Notes: generated from the letters alone by a model not told the origin. A stretch of DNA of 15,613 nucleotides from Pseudomonadota bacterium (GCA_963205525.1 CAUJJP010000188.1:1-15613), one strand, 5' to 3'; positions 1 through 6,879 are shown, counted from the first letter of the stretch. Numbers and translations are program-made.

Positions 1-493
1 CGGGCTGGCCTTCGCGCCGCAGGTTGTCGACGCCGCTGGGCTCGGTGACGAAGAACCAGTCGCTGATGCTGTCGGTGACGATGCGGTTGATCTCCTCGGG
101 CATCGCCATGTCGCCGCTGCGCAGCCCGGCCTCGACGTGCGCCACCGGGATGCCGACCTTCTTGGCGACGATGGCGCAGGCCAGCGTGGAGTTGACGTCG
201 CCCACCACCACCACCGCATCCGGCCGGTCGGCGCCGATGTGCTGCTCGAAGGCCTCCATGATGCGCGCGGTCTGCACCGCATGGCTGCCGCCGCCGCAGT
301 TGAAGTGGACGTCGGGCGCCGGGATGCCGAGCTCGTCGAAGAAGACGTCGCTCATGTTGCGGTCGTAGTGCTGGCCGGTGTGCACGAGCTTGAAGCGCAG
401 CCGGCCGTCGGCACGCAGCGCGCGCACGATGGGGGCGATCTTCATGAAGTTGGGGCGGGCCCCGGCGATCAGGTGCAGGCAGGGAGCGGTCAC
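1..493 (-). CDS. wecB: UDP-N-acetylglucosamine 2-epimerase, non-hydrolysing (partial, C-terminus off the left edge)
   Basis: This enzyme interconverts UDP-GlcNAc and UDP-ManNAc in the cytoplasm, supplying ManNAc-type residues for surface polysaccharides. The visible 164 residues are the N-terminal half of a family that is usually about 370 residues long. They carry the family blocks in order: GARPNFMK (residues 11-18), HTGQHYD (38-44), VVGDVNST (96-103, with Asp99), HVEAGLRS (119-126, with Glu121) and PEEINR (132-137). The acidic residues in these blocks match the catalytic region of WecB. The start is GTG at 493: an in-frame TAG at 530-532, which is the stop of the upstream dehydratase, closes the frame, and no ATG lies between. 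No strong ribosome binding site is visible. The 36-nt gap suggests co-transcription with the dehydratase. The family call is firm; the start is less so. Confidence 0.93.
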   Translation of the reverse strand, partial: MTAPCLHLIAGARPNFMKIAPIVRALRADGRLRFKLVHTGQHYDRNMSDVFFDELGIPAPDVHFNCGGGSHAVQTARIMEAFEQHIGADRPDAVVVVGDVNSTLACAIVAKKVGIPVAHVEAGLRSGDMAMPEEINRIVTDSISDWFFVTEPSGVDNLRREGQP

Positions 494-529
494 GGGCGGT
501 CCGGTCGACGACGATGCAGGCGCGGCATG

Positions 530-2443
530 CTAGCCGGCCGCGCCTTCGGCGGGCCGGTACTCGGGCACGGCGGCGTGCAGGGCGGCACGCAAGGCGGATT
601 CTTCGGTGTCGGCGGCGGGCAGCTGCGCCAGATCCAGCAGGGCCTGCAGCGCCGTCGGATCGCCGCCGAGCCCGGCCAGCCTGGCGAGGTGCAGGCGCGG
701 CACCGTCGTCGGCAGGGTCTGGTCGGCGTCGGCCAGCAGTTCCTCGTAGAGCTTCTCGCCGGCGCGCAGGCCGGTGTACTCGATGCGGATCTCGTCGGGC
801 GTGTGGCCGGCCAGGCGGATGAGCTGGCGCGCGAGGTCGGCGATCTTCACCGGCTCGCCCATGTCCAGCACCAGCACCTGGCCGCTGGCGCCGATGGCCG
901 CCGCTTGCAGCACCAGCCGCGCCGCCTCGGGGATGGTCATGAAGTAGCGAATGATGTCCGGGTGCGTCACCGTCACCGGGCCGCCGGCGGCGATCTGCTC
1001 CTTGAAGCGGGGGATCACGCTGCCGCTGGAGCCGAGCACGTTGCCGAAGCGCACGGCGACGAAGCGCGTGCCCGGGTGCTGCGGCGCGAGCGCGCTGAGC
1101 ACCATCTCGGCGGCGCGCTTGGTGGCGCCCATGACATTGGTCGGGTTCACCGCCTTGTCGGTGCTGATGAGGACGAAGGCGCCGACCCCGGCCTCGGCCG
1201 CGGCGAGCGCCGCCCGCTGCGTCCCCAGGGTGTTGTTGCGCAGCGCGGCCAGGGCGTTGTGGCCCTCCATCAAAGGCACGTGCTTGTAGGCCGCGGCGTG
1301 GAAGACCAGCGCCGGGCGCCAGCGCTGCATGAGGGCGCGCATCTGCGCTAGGTCCTTGACGTCGGCGATGCAGGCCGCGCGCTGCAGCGCTGGCCAGCGC
1401 GCGCCGAGTTCGGCGTCGACGCTGTAGAGGTTGAACTCCGACAGCTCCGCCAGTACCAGCCGGGCCGGCGCCAGGGCGGCGAGCTGGCGGCACAGCTCGC
1501 TGCCTATGCTGCCGCCGGCCCCGGTGACGAGCACGCTGGCGCCACGCACCAGCTCGCCGATGCCGGCTTCGTCCAGCAGCACCGGCGCGCGGCCGAGCAG
1601 GTCGTCGGGCTCGATCTCGCGCAGCCGCTCGAGCCGGCCGCGGCCGCTGCGCAGCTCGTCCTCGGCCGGCACGGTGAGCACCGGCAGGCCGCTGTCGGCG
1701 GCCAGCGCGAGCGCGCGCCTGCGCTGCGCGGCGCTGGCGGTGGGGATGCAGACGATGACGTGGGTGGCGGCGCCGCGGATCGCGGGATCGCGCAGCGCAT
1801 CCAGGGCCGCCAGCACCGGCACGCCGGCGATCCGGCCACCGTGCTTGAGCGGATCGTCGTCGAGCAGGCCCAGCACCACCCAGCCCTGCTGGTGGATGCC
1901 GGCGAGCAGCCGCCGCGCCGCGCCGCCGGCGCCGAGCACGATGGCGCGCCGCACCTCGCGCTCGCTGCCGGTGATGCGCCGGCGCGCGTGCTCGTAGAGC
2001 ATGCGGTAGGCCAGGCGCACCAGCACCACGCCCATCAGCGTGAGCACCGGATGCAGGGCCAGCACGGCACGCGGCACGCCCACCAGGCCGAGGCCGCGCA
2101 CCGCCAGCCCGGCCACGCCGCCGGCGAGTGCGCAGGCCGCGGCCAGCCGTGCCACCTCGCCAAAACCGGCAAATCGCCACAGCCCCTGCGGCACCCGCAG
2201 GGCGAGGAAGGCGGCGGCATAGACGACGACGACGGCGGCGGCCACGGCGCCGTCGTAGGTCGGGCGCGCGGCCAGCCAGTCGTCGAAGCCGAGCCGGAAC
2301 AGATAGGTCGCGTTCCAGCACACCCAGACCGTGAACGCGTCCAGCGCCAGCACGACGGGGCGCCGGTGCGCGCGCCAGCGCGCCAGCCAGGCGTCCAGGC
2401 GGTGCCACAGGGATGGCGCGGTGGGGGTGGCGGCGGATTCCAA
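530..2443 (-). CDS. Membrane-bound UDP-sugar 4,6-dehydratase (PglF/WbpM/CapD family)
   Basis: Enzymes of this family dehydrate UDP-GlcNAc to a UDP-4-keto-6-deoxy sugar, the first step towards bacillosamine, QuiNAc, FucNAc and related residues. From the proposed start the protein has 637 residues, normal for the long membrane-anchored form. About four hydrophobic segments (roughly 29-53, 63-83, 99-118, 123-146) precede a first nucleotide-binding fold (AIVLGAGGAARRLL, near 157-170). The SDR domain follows: VTGAGGSIGSEL (about 306-317), HAAAYKHVPLME, STDKAV (about 427-432), and MGATK (438-442), where Met replaces the usual SDR tyrosine as in WbpM/PglF-type enzymes, then RFGNVLGSSGSV. The start is uncertain. 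TTG at 2443 has GGTGG just upstream and gives a normal N-terminal tail; GTG at 2485 is the alternative. The in-frame ATG at 2587 would overlap the divergent acyltransferase gene and adds residues unlike the family. Confidence 0.9.
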   Translation of the reverse strand: MESAATPTAPSLWHRLDAWLARWRAHRRPVVLALDAFTVWVCWNATYLFRLGFDDWLAARPTYDGAVAAAVVVVYAAAFLALRVPQGLWRFAGFGEVARLAAACALAGGVAGLAVRGLGLVGVPRAVLALHPVLTLMGVVLVRLAYRMLYEHARRRITGSEREVRRAIVLGAGGAARRLLAGIHQQGWVVLGLLDDDPLKHGGRIAGVPVLAALDALRDPAIRGAATHVIVCIPTASAAQRRRALALAADSGLPVLTVPAEDELRSGRGRLERLREIEPDDLLGRAPVLLDEAGIGELVRGASVLVTGAGGSIGSELCRQLAALAPARLVLAELSEFNLYSVDAELGARWPALQRAACIADVKDLAQMRALMQRWRPALVFHAAAYKHVPLMEGHNALAALRNNTLGTQRAALAAAEAGVGAFVLISTDKAVNPTNVMGATKRAAEMVLSALAPQHPGTRFVAVRFGNVLGSSGSVIPRFKEQIAAGGPVTVTHPDIIRYFMTIPEAARLVLQAAAIGASGQVLVLDMGEPVKIADLARQLIRLAGHTPDEIRIEYTGLRAGEKLYEELLADADQTLPTTVPRLHLARLAGLGGDPTALQALLDLAQLPAADTEESALRAALHAAVPEYRPAEGAAG

Positions 2444-2565
2444 GATCCACCGAGCATAGCCAAGCGCAAGGCCCGGCCCCGGCACACCAGGCCGCGCCCG
2501 ACACGGCCGGCCGGCGGCAGCCGCACAGGCATACTCGCCGCCGCTCGACCCAGGCCACCCGCACC

Positions 2566-3627
2566 ATGAATCCCGTGCTCGAAGCATTCCGCGGCGCTGC
2601 GGCGCTGATGGTGATGCTGCACCACTACGCCTACCGCGCCGACCCCGGCCTGGTCTGGCCGCATGCGCTGCACAACGGCGTGGACCTGTTCTTCGTCATC
2701 AGCGGCTACCTGTTCGCACCCGCCCTGCTGGGGCTGCAGCGCGAGCCGGTGGCGGCGTTCGCGGTGCGGCGCGCGCTGCGCCTGTATCCGCTGTACCTGC
2801 TGTCGCTGGCGGTGGCGGTGGCCAAGAGCTGGGGGCAGCGCGAAGGGCTGGCCGGCGCCACCGGGCTGCACCTGCTGTTCCTGCAGGCGCTGCCCGGATT
2901 CGGGCTGCGCGAGGCGGGCTACTTCAGCGAGGTCTACTGGACGCTGCCGGTGGAGGTGGCGTTCTATGTGCTGGTGGCGCTCGCCATGACCACCGCCGCG
3001 GGCTCGGCACGCGAGCGCTGGGCCTGCATGGGCCTGCTCGCGGCGCTGGGCTTTGTCGCACTGCACGGCGGGCGCGCGGCGCCGGGCGACGAGGCCTGGG
3101 TGATGCGCCAGGCGCAGCTGCCGGCGCTGCTGCTGCAGTTCTGGTTCGGCGCCAGCCTGCGCCTGGCGCTGCCGGTGCTGCAGCGCTCGGCGTCGGCCAG
3201 GCGGGCGTGTGCGGCGATCGGCGCCCTGCTCGCGCTGGCGCTGATCCCGTTGTATGCACCGGCCAGCGCGCAGGCCCTGACCGCCCGCCCCTTCGGCCTG
3301 TACAACCTGTTCAGCGGCCTGGGGTATGCGCTGCTGCTGGGCGCGGCGCTCGCGTCGCCGCTGTCCATGGGTGGGCTCGCGCGCCGGCTGGCGCTGCGGG
3401 CCGGCGCGCTGAGCTACGCCACCTACCTCTTCCACGAGTGGGTGCTGAAGGCAACGCTGAGACTGCTGCCGCAATGGCCGCCCGGGTGGCAGGCCGCAGC
3501 TGCCATCGCCCTCACGCTGGGTCTGGCCTGGCTGCTGCACCGCTGGGTGGAAGACCCCATGCACCGCTGGGGTCGGCAGCTTGCGCGGCGCTGGCAGCCT
3601 CAGACCGGCATCGGACCCGGGCGCTGA
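2566..3627 (+). CDS. Acyltransferase 3 (AT3, OafA-like) family membrane protein
   Basis: AT3 proteins are polytopic inner-membrane enzymes that move acetyl or other acyl groups onto sugars of O-antigens, capsules, Nod factors or peptidoglycan. The product is 353 residues, the usual size of a bare AT3 domain without the extra SGNH domain of OafA. Visible family signals are FRGAAALMVMLHH (8-20), which fits R-X10-H with Arg9 and His20; VDLFFVISGYLF (39-50); RRALRLYP (68-75); many leucine- and alanine-rich membrane helices; a late ATYLFHEW; and a C-terminal RWVEDPMHRW. The start at ATG 2566 places the first motif right after the N-terminus, as in relatives. It is the only gene on this strand between wecB and lysS, divergent from the dehydratase (122 bp between starts) and convergent with the phosphoglycosyl transferase. 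It probably decorates the polysaccharide made here; the acyl group and acceptor cannot be read from sequence. Confidence 0.9.
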   Translation: MNPVLEAFRGAAALMVMLHHYAYRADPGLVWPHALHNGVDLFFVISGYLFAPALLGLQREPVAAFAVRRALRLYPLYLLSLAVAVAKSWGQREGLAGATGLHLLFLQALPGFGLREAGYFSEVYWTLPVEVAFYVLVALAMTTAAGSARERWACMGLLAALGFVALHGGRAAPGDEAWVMRQAQLPALLLQFWFGASLRLALPVLQRSASARRACAAIGALLALALIPLYAPASAQALTARPFGLYNLFSGLGYALLLGAALASPLSMGGLARRLALRAGALSYATYLFHEWVLKATLRLLPQWPPGWQAAAAIALTLGLAWLLHRWVEDPMHRWGRQLARRWQPQTGIGPGR

Positions 3628-3642
3628 GCAGGCGTCCTGAAG

Positions 3643-3687
3643 GCGCCGAGCCGCTCAGTGCCGAGCCGTTCAGTGCCGAGCCGTTCA
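3643..3687. repeat. Three tandem 15-bp units at the convergent gene junction
   Basis: Units are 3643-3657, 3658-3672 and 3673-3687. The second and third are identical (GTGCCGAGCCGTTCA); the first differs at two positions. The last unit contains the stop codon of the phosphoglycosyl transferase (TGA at 3687-3685, minus strand). Because 15 is a multiple of 3, each earlier unit puts another TGA in the same frame (3672-3670 and 3657-3655). The array fills most of the 57-bp space between the convergent acyltransferase and transferase genes. I see no clear terminator hairpin with a T-run there. Confidence 0.9.
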
Positions 3688-4278
3688 GCGCCGCCCCCAC
3701 AGCGCCGCCGCCGTGCGCCACAGCAGCCGCAGGTCGGTCCACAGCGTGGCGTGGTCGGCGTAGTCGGCGGCGGCCTGCAGCTTGGCCGGCAGCAGGGTCT
3801 CGCGGTAGACGCGCTCGGGGTCGTCGGCCGCCGCCAGCAGGGTCGACTCGTCCAGGTGCGCCAGCGCCACCGGGTCCGTCATGCCGGGGCGCACCGCGAG
3901 CACGCGCGCGCGCAGCGCGGGCGGCGCGGCGTCCATGTAGCGCGGCACCTCGGGGCGCGGGCCGACAAGGCTCATGTGGCCCTGCAGCACGTCCAGCAGC
4001 TGCGGCAGCTCGTCGAGCCGGCTGCGGCGCAGCACGCGGCCGGCGCGCGTGATGCGTGCGTCCTCGCCCACCGTGAGCGGCGGGCCGCCGGCACCTTCGA
4101 ACATGGTGCGGAACTTGCGGATCCGAAACGGCACCCCGCCCCGCCCGAGCCGGACCTGGCGGTACAGCACGGGCCCCGGCGAATCCAGCCGCACCCACAG
4201 CGCCAGCGCAGCCAGCAGCGGCGCGAGCAGGATCAGCGCGGCCGCGCAGGCGAGGACGTCGAACAGGCGCTTGGCCAT
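3685..4278 (-). CDS. Initiating sugar-phosphate transferase, small PglC-like type (bacterial sugar transferase)
   Basis: This monotopic phosphoglycosyl transferase family moves a sugar-1-phosphate from a UDP-sugar to undecaprenyl phosphate at the inner membrane, starting assembly of a lipid-linked oligosaccharide. The 197-residue length matches the minimal PglC type rather than the longer WcaJ/WbaP type, and there is no N-terminal multi-helix domain. One hydrophobic segment (about 8-29), likely the re-entrant helix, is followed by SPGPVLYRQVRLGRGG (33-48), FRIRKFRTM, SRLDELPQL with the catalytic-type Asp89-Glu90 pair, and SLVGPRPEVP (103-112). The start ATG at 4278 overlaps the TGA of the Uma2 gene by one base (TGATG), so translation is probably coupled. 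Its stop lies in a 15-bp tandem repeat. With a PglF-like dehydratase and an aminotransferase nearby, a UDP-diNAc-type or other 4-amino-6-deoxy-HexNAc substrate is a reasonable but unproven guess. Confidence 0.92.
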   Translation of the reverse strand: MAKRLFDVLACAAALILLAPLLAALALWVRLDSPGPVLYRQVRLGRGGVPFRIRKFRTMFEGAGGPPLTVGEDARITRAGRVLRRSRLDELPQLLDVLQGHMSLVGPRPEVPRYMDAAPPALRARVLAVRPGMTDPVALAHLDESTLLAAADDPERVYRETLLPAKLQAAADYADHATLWTDLRLLWRTAAALWGRR

Positions 4279-4844
4279 CAGGACGGGGGCGGCGGGTCGA
4301 CCCCGTCGAAGACCTCGGCCAGCGGCACGCTGCAGCCGATGCCGGGGGCGTCCAGCGTGGGGCCTTCGCTCATGTCGAAGAACAGCCACTGGTCTTGCTC
4401 GGTGCGGCGGTAGCCTTCGATGCGGCGGGCGTCGGGGTCGACGAGGATGAACTCCTTCAGCGAGGGCAGGCGCCGGTAGGTGGCGAACTTCAGCCCGCGG
4501 TCGTAGGCCTGGGTGCTGGGCGAGAGCACCTCGATGACCACGCTGGGCGAGCGGAAGATCAACTCGGTGGACAGGTCGGCACGGTCGCAGGTGATCAGCA
4601 GGTCGGGGTAGAAGATCGCGTCGTCGGCCACCTGCAGCTTCATGTTCTCGGCGAAGGCACGGCAGGGTGTGCCGGCCAACTGGTTGCCCAGATGACGCAT
4701 CAAGTTGCCGACCACCACGCCATGCACCCGCCGCGCGCCCACCATCGCAAACACTTCGCCGCGGTAGAACTCGTTCCTGTCCGGCTGCCGGTTCTCCCAC
4801 TCCAGGTACTGGCTCAAGCTGAGCTGGCTTGCAGGCAGGGCCAT
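4278..4844 (-). CDS. Uma2 family (DUF820) putative PD-(D/E)XK nuclease
   Basis: The 188-residue product fits the Uma2 family, which has a restriction-endonuclease-like fold and mostly unknown cellular roles. The sequence has the typical start (SLSQYLEWENRQPDRNEFYRGE, 9-30), the HGVVVGNL block (41-48), YPDLLI with Asp81, VVIEVLSPST with Glu105, and DRGLKFATYRRLPSLKEFILVD with Lys119. These three residues form an intact putative active site. The start is set by the ribosome binding site: GGAGG at 4857-4853 lies 8 nt before ATG 4844, whereas an in-frame GTG at 4853 overlaps that GGAGG. It sits 31 nt after the aminotransferase stop and its own stop overlaps the start of the phosphoglycosyl transferase. 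It is therefore embedded in a sugar-biosynthesis operon with no obvious partner gene, which is unusual context. A role in DNA cleavage is inferred from fold only. Confidence 0.9.
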   Translation of the reverse strand: MALPASQLSLSQYLEWENRQPDRNEFYRGEVFAMVGARRVHGVVVGNLMRHLGNQLAGTPCRAFAENMKLQVADDAIFYPDLLITCDRADLSTELIFRSPSVVIEVLSPSTQAYDRGLKFATYRRLPSLKEFILVDPDARRIEGYRRTEQDQWLFFDMSEGPTLDAPGIGCSVPLAEVFDGVDPPPPS

Positions 4845-4852
4845 CGCAATCA

Positions 4853-4857
4853 CCTCC
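4853..4857 (-). promoter_or_regulatory. Ribosome binding site of the Uma2 gene
   Basis: GGAGG on the minus strand, 8 nt before ATG 4844. It is the clearest Shine-Dalgarno sequence I found in the window and argues against the in-frame GTG at 4853, which overlaps it. Confidence 0.75.
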
Positions 4858-4875
4858 GGGGCAGGATTGTGCCGC

Positions 4876-6066
4876 TCAGCCCTGCAGCACCTGCCGCACC
4901 GCCGCGATCACGCGCTCGACGTCGGCGTCGCTCATGCGGGTGTAGATGGGCAGGCTGAACATGCGCTCGAAGGCGCGCTGGCTGTGCGGGAACTGCGCCG
5001 GCGTGAGCGCGTAGCGGTCGCGCCAGTAGGGCTGCAGGTGCAGCGGCACATAGTGCACGCTGCAGCCTATGCCGGCAGCGAACAGGCGCTCGATCAGGGT
5101 GTCGCGGTCCAGCGGCGCGTCGTCGCTCAGCCGCGGCACGTACAGGTGCCAGGCGTGCTGCGCGCCGGGCGGCGCCTGGGGCGGCAGCTGCAGCGGCAGG
5201 CCGGCCAGGCCGGCGTCGTAGGCGGCGGCGATGGCGGCGCGGCGTTCGGCGAAGGCCTGCGCCTTCTTCAGCTGGTGGATGCCGATCGCGGCGGCGATGT
5301 CGGTCAGGTTGTACTTGAAGCCGGGGGCGACGATCTCGTAGGCCCAGCTCGGCACCTTGGCGGTGAAGCGGTCGAAGGCGTCGCGGCTGATGCCGTGCAG
5401 CCGCATCACCTGCGCGCGCCGCGCCAGCTCGGCGTCGCGCGTGACCAGCATGCCGCCCTCGCCGGTGGTGATGGTCTTGGTGGCGTAGAAGCTGAACACG
5501 GTGGCCGCGCTATCCAGGGTGCCGATGAGCGCCCCCGCCAGGGCGCCGCCGGCGCGCGTGGGCAGCGCGTGGGCGGCGTCCTCCACCACCGCCAGCCCGT
5601 GGCGCTGCGCGAGCAACAGGATCGCCGGCATGTCGGCCGCCAGCCCGCCGTAGTGCACCGGCACGATGGCCTTGCTGCGCGGCCCGATGGCCGCCGCCAC
5701 CGCCGCCGGGTCGATGCACAGCGTCGCGGGGTCGATGTCGACCAGCTTCACGTCGGCGCCGAGGTAGCGCGCCACCTCGGCACTCGCGGTGAAGGTGTGG
5801 GTGGTGGTGATGACCTCGTCGCCCGGGCCCACGCCCAGCGCCTCTAGCGCCAGGTGCAGCCCGGCGGTGGCGGAGTTGACCGCCACGCAGTGCAGGCCGT
5901 GCTCGGCCACCGGCGCGCCGAGGAAGGCCGCGAAGTCGGCCTCGAAGCGCCGCGCCTTGGGGCCGGTGGTGATCCAGCCCGATTTCAGCGAGTCGACGAC
6001 CTCGGCGATCTCGTCGTCGCCGATCTCGGGCAGGGCGAAGGGGAGGAAGGGGAGTTTGGAGCTCAT
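4876..6066 (-). CDS. DegT/DnrJ/EryC1/StrS family PLP-dependent sugar aminotransferase
   Basis: This family transaminates nucleotide-linked 4-keto (sometimes 3-keto) sugars, usually with glutamate as amino donor; PglE, WbpE and ArnB are examples. The product is 396 residues, normal for the family. It shows [22 protein letters not shown] (29-50), [11 protein letters not shown] (64-74), the THTFTASA block, VVEDAAHA (160-167) with Asp163 expected to bind the pyridine nitrogen, and [16 protein letters not shown] (191-206), where Lys197 should form the PLP Schiff base. The expected partner is the PglF/WbpM-like dehydratase at 530-2443, giving a UDP-4-amino-4,6-dideoxy-HexNAc. ATG 6066 is the chosen start and fits relatives, although its ribosome binding site is weak. 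It begins 6 nt after the stop of the PIN-domain toxin gene, so it may be transcribed with the toxin module. The exact substrate is unknown. Confidence 0.93.
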   Translation of the reverse strand: MSSKLPFLPFALPEIGDDEIAEVVDSLKSGWITTGPKARRFEADFAAFLGAPVAEHGLHCVAVNSATAGLHLALEALGVGPGDEVITTTHTFTASAEVARYLGADVKLVDIDPATLCIDPAAVAAAIGPRSKAIVPVHYGGLAADMPAILLLAQRHGLAVVEDAAHALPTRAGGALAGALIGTLDSAATVFSFYATKTITTGEGGMLVTRDAELARRAQVMRLHGISRDAFDRFTAKVPSWAYEIVAPGFKYNLTDIAAAIGIHQLKKAQAFAERRAAIAAAYDAGLAGLPLQLPPQAPPGAQHAWHLYVPRLSDDAPLDRDTLIERLFAAGIGCSVHYVPLHLQPYWRDRYALTPAQFPHSQRAFERMFSLPIYTRMSDADVERVIAAVRQVLQG

Positions 6067-6072
6067 GGCGTT

Positions 6073-6537
6073 CTACGGGGCTTGCCCGGCATCGTCACCG
6101 AGCGCGTCGACCAGCAGCGCATGCGCGGGGCTGGCGAAGGGATTGACCACCGTCGCGCCCCGCCAGGTGAAACCGTGCTGCAAGTCCTCGCTCAGCAGCA
6201 GGCGGCAGCGCTGCTCGGCGGCGACCGACAGGATCAGCGCATCCCAGATCGACAGCCCGTGCACCGCCGCCAGATCGAAGGCCGACTGCAGGGCTGCCCA
6301 GCTCGACTCACGAACCGTGTAGACATCGCTCCAGCGCAGCACGCCCTCGCGCGCCCGCTCGGGCGTCTGGTGCAGCTTGCCGACGAGGACGCGAAACAGT
6401 TCGCCCAGAACCTGCACCGGCAGCACCACGGCATGCTCGGGCAGCCGCGTCAGCAAGGCCACGGCCTGCGCGCGTCGCCGCTCGTCGCCCGCGCCCTCGG
6501 CGTAGGCAAGCACATTGGTGTCGATCGCGACCAGCAT
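6073..6537 (-). CDS. vapC: PIN-domain ribonuclease toxin (VapC-like)
   Basis: The 154-residue product has a PIN domain, the metal-dependent RNase fold of VapC toxins, which typically cleave tRNA or rRNA. The four acidic positions are present: Asp6 in AIDTNVLAY, Glu46 in VLGELF, Asp99 in SIWDALIL and Asp118 in LLSEDLQHG, so the active site looks intact. ATG 6537 is preferred; an in-frame TTG at 6540 would add one residue. The gap to the antitoxin stop is 10 nt and no strong ribosome binding site is visible, so translation probably depends on the upstream antitoxin gene, as is common in these modules. Its stop lies 6 nt before the aminotransferase start. Some PIN proteins are not toxins, but the adjacent Phd/YefM-type gene makes a toxin-antitoxin pair the most likely reading. 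Confidence 0.9.
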   Translation of the reverse strand: MLVAIDTNVLAYAEGAGDERRRAQAVALLTRLPEHAVVLPVQVLGELFRVLVGKLHQTPERAREGVLRWSDVYTVRESSWAALQSAFDLAAVHGLSIWDALILSVAAEQRCRLLLSEDLQHGFTWRGATVVNPFASPAHALLVDALGDDAGQAP

Positions 6538-6547
6538 CAAGGCTGTA

Positions 6548-6799
6548 TCAAGGAGCGCGGCGCTCGTACAGCTCGTCGCGCGACCAGGTCCGCGTGCCGC
6601 AGGCCCGCACCGTCGCCAGGTGCTCGAGCAGGCGGCGCTTGGCGGCGCCCGCTTGCAAGGCCCCGCCGCGCGGACGCATCGGCTCTATCGTCGCCACCGG
6701 CTTGCCGCGCGAAGTGACGAGCACCCGCTCGCCCTGTGCAACCTCGCGCAGCACCGCCGAGAAGCGTCGGTTCGCCTCCGCAGCACTGAAGGTCTTCAT
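6548..6799 (-). CDS. Phd/YefM family antitoxin
   Basis: The 83-residue product matches the Phd/YefM family of antitoxins, which bind DNA through the N-terminal half and neutralise the toxin with the C-terminal half. The start MKTFSAAEANRRFSAVLREV (1-20) is the usual helix-strand opening, and VLVTSRGKPVATIEPM (26-41) is the central strand pair. The C-terminal part is charged (KRRLLEHL, TWSRDELYERRAP) and probably wraps the PIN toxin. ATG 6799 begins exactly at the conserved domain; longer in-frame readings to 6925 add unrelated residues and run into the methyltransferase gene end. The toxin follows after 10 nt. The upstream region has an AT-rich patch and imperfect inverted repeats that may form the autoregulated promoter-operator. 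Pairing of Phd-type antitoxins with PIN toxins is well known. Confidence 0.9.
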   Translation of the reverse strand: MKTFSAAEANRRFSAVLREVAQGERVLVTSRGKPVATIEPMRPRGGALQAGAAKRRLLEHLATVRACGTRTWSRDELYERRAP

Positions 6800-6800
6800 G

Positions 6801-6834
6801 GTCGACGGTCGAAGTAGTGAAGTTCGTATATTAG
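6801..6834 (-). promoter_or_regulatory. Possible promoter-operator of the Phd/VapC module
   Basis: On the minus strand this 34-bp stretch has an AT-rich core reading TAATAT (6833-6828), a possible -10 box 28 nt from the antitoxin ATG, in a window where such runs are rare. Next to it is an imperfect inverted repeat with CGAA/TTCG arms (6810-6826), and GTCGAC lies at 6801-6806 beside the start codon. No good -35 hexamer is visible at 16-18 nt. Binding by the antitoxin is inferred from how Phd proteins usually work. Confidence 0.35.
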
Positions 6835-6857
6835 CGCTGGCGGCGGGCCTCCTCCGA

Positions 6858-6879
6858 CGCCGGGAATCGAGCCCCGGCG
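6858..6879 (-). terminator. Strong hairpin downstream of the second methyltransferase gene
   Basis: A perfect 7-bp GC stem (6858-6864 with 6873-6879) and an 8-nt loop lie 27 nt after the methyltransferase stop and before the antitoxin gene. There is no T-run on the minus strand, so it is only a candidate end for the large glycosyltransferase operon, or a transcript-stabilising hairpin. If it does not terminate, the operon could read into the toxin module. Confidence 0.3.

Noticed and set aside
137..1351. A 404-codon open frame on the plus strand, opposite wecB and the dehydratase
   Set aside because: It mirrors convincing minus-strand genes, is rich in Arg/Gly/His/Gln with no recognisable domain, and is a typical antisense frame in GC-rich DNA.
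3628..3690. A bidirectional terminator between the convergent acyltransferase and transferase genes
   Set aside because: Only a 4-bp stem without T-runs could be drawn; the 15-bp tandem repeat explains most of the apparent self-similarity.
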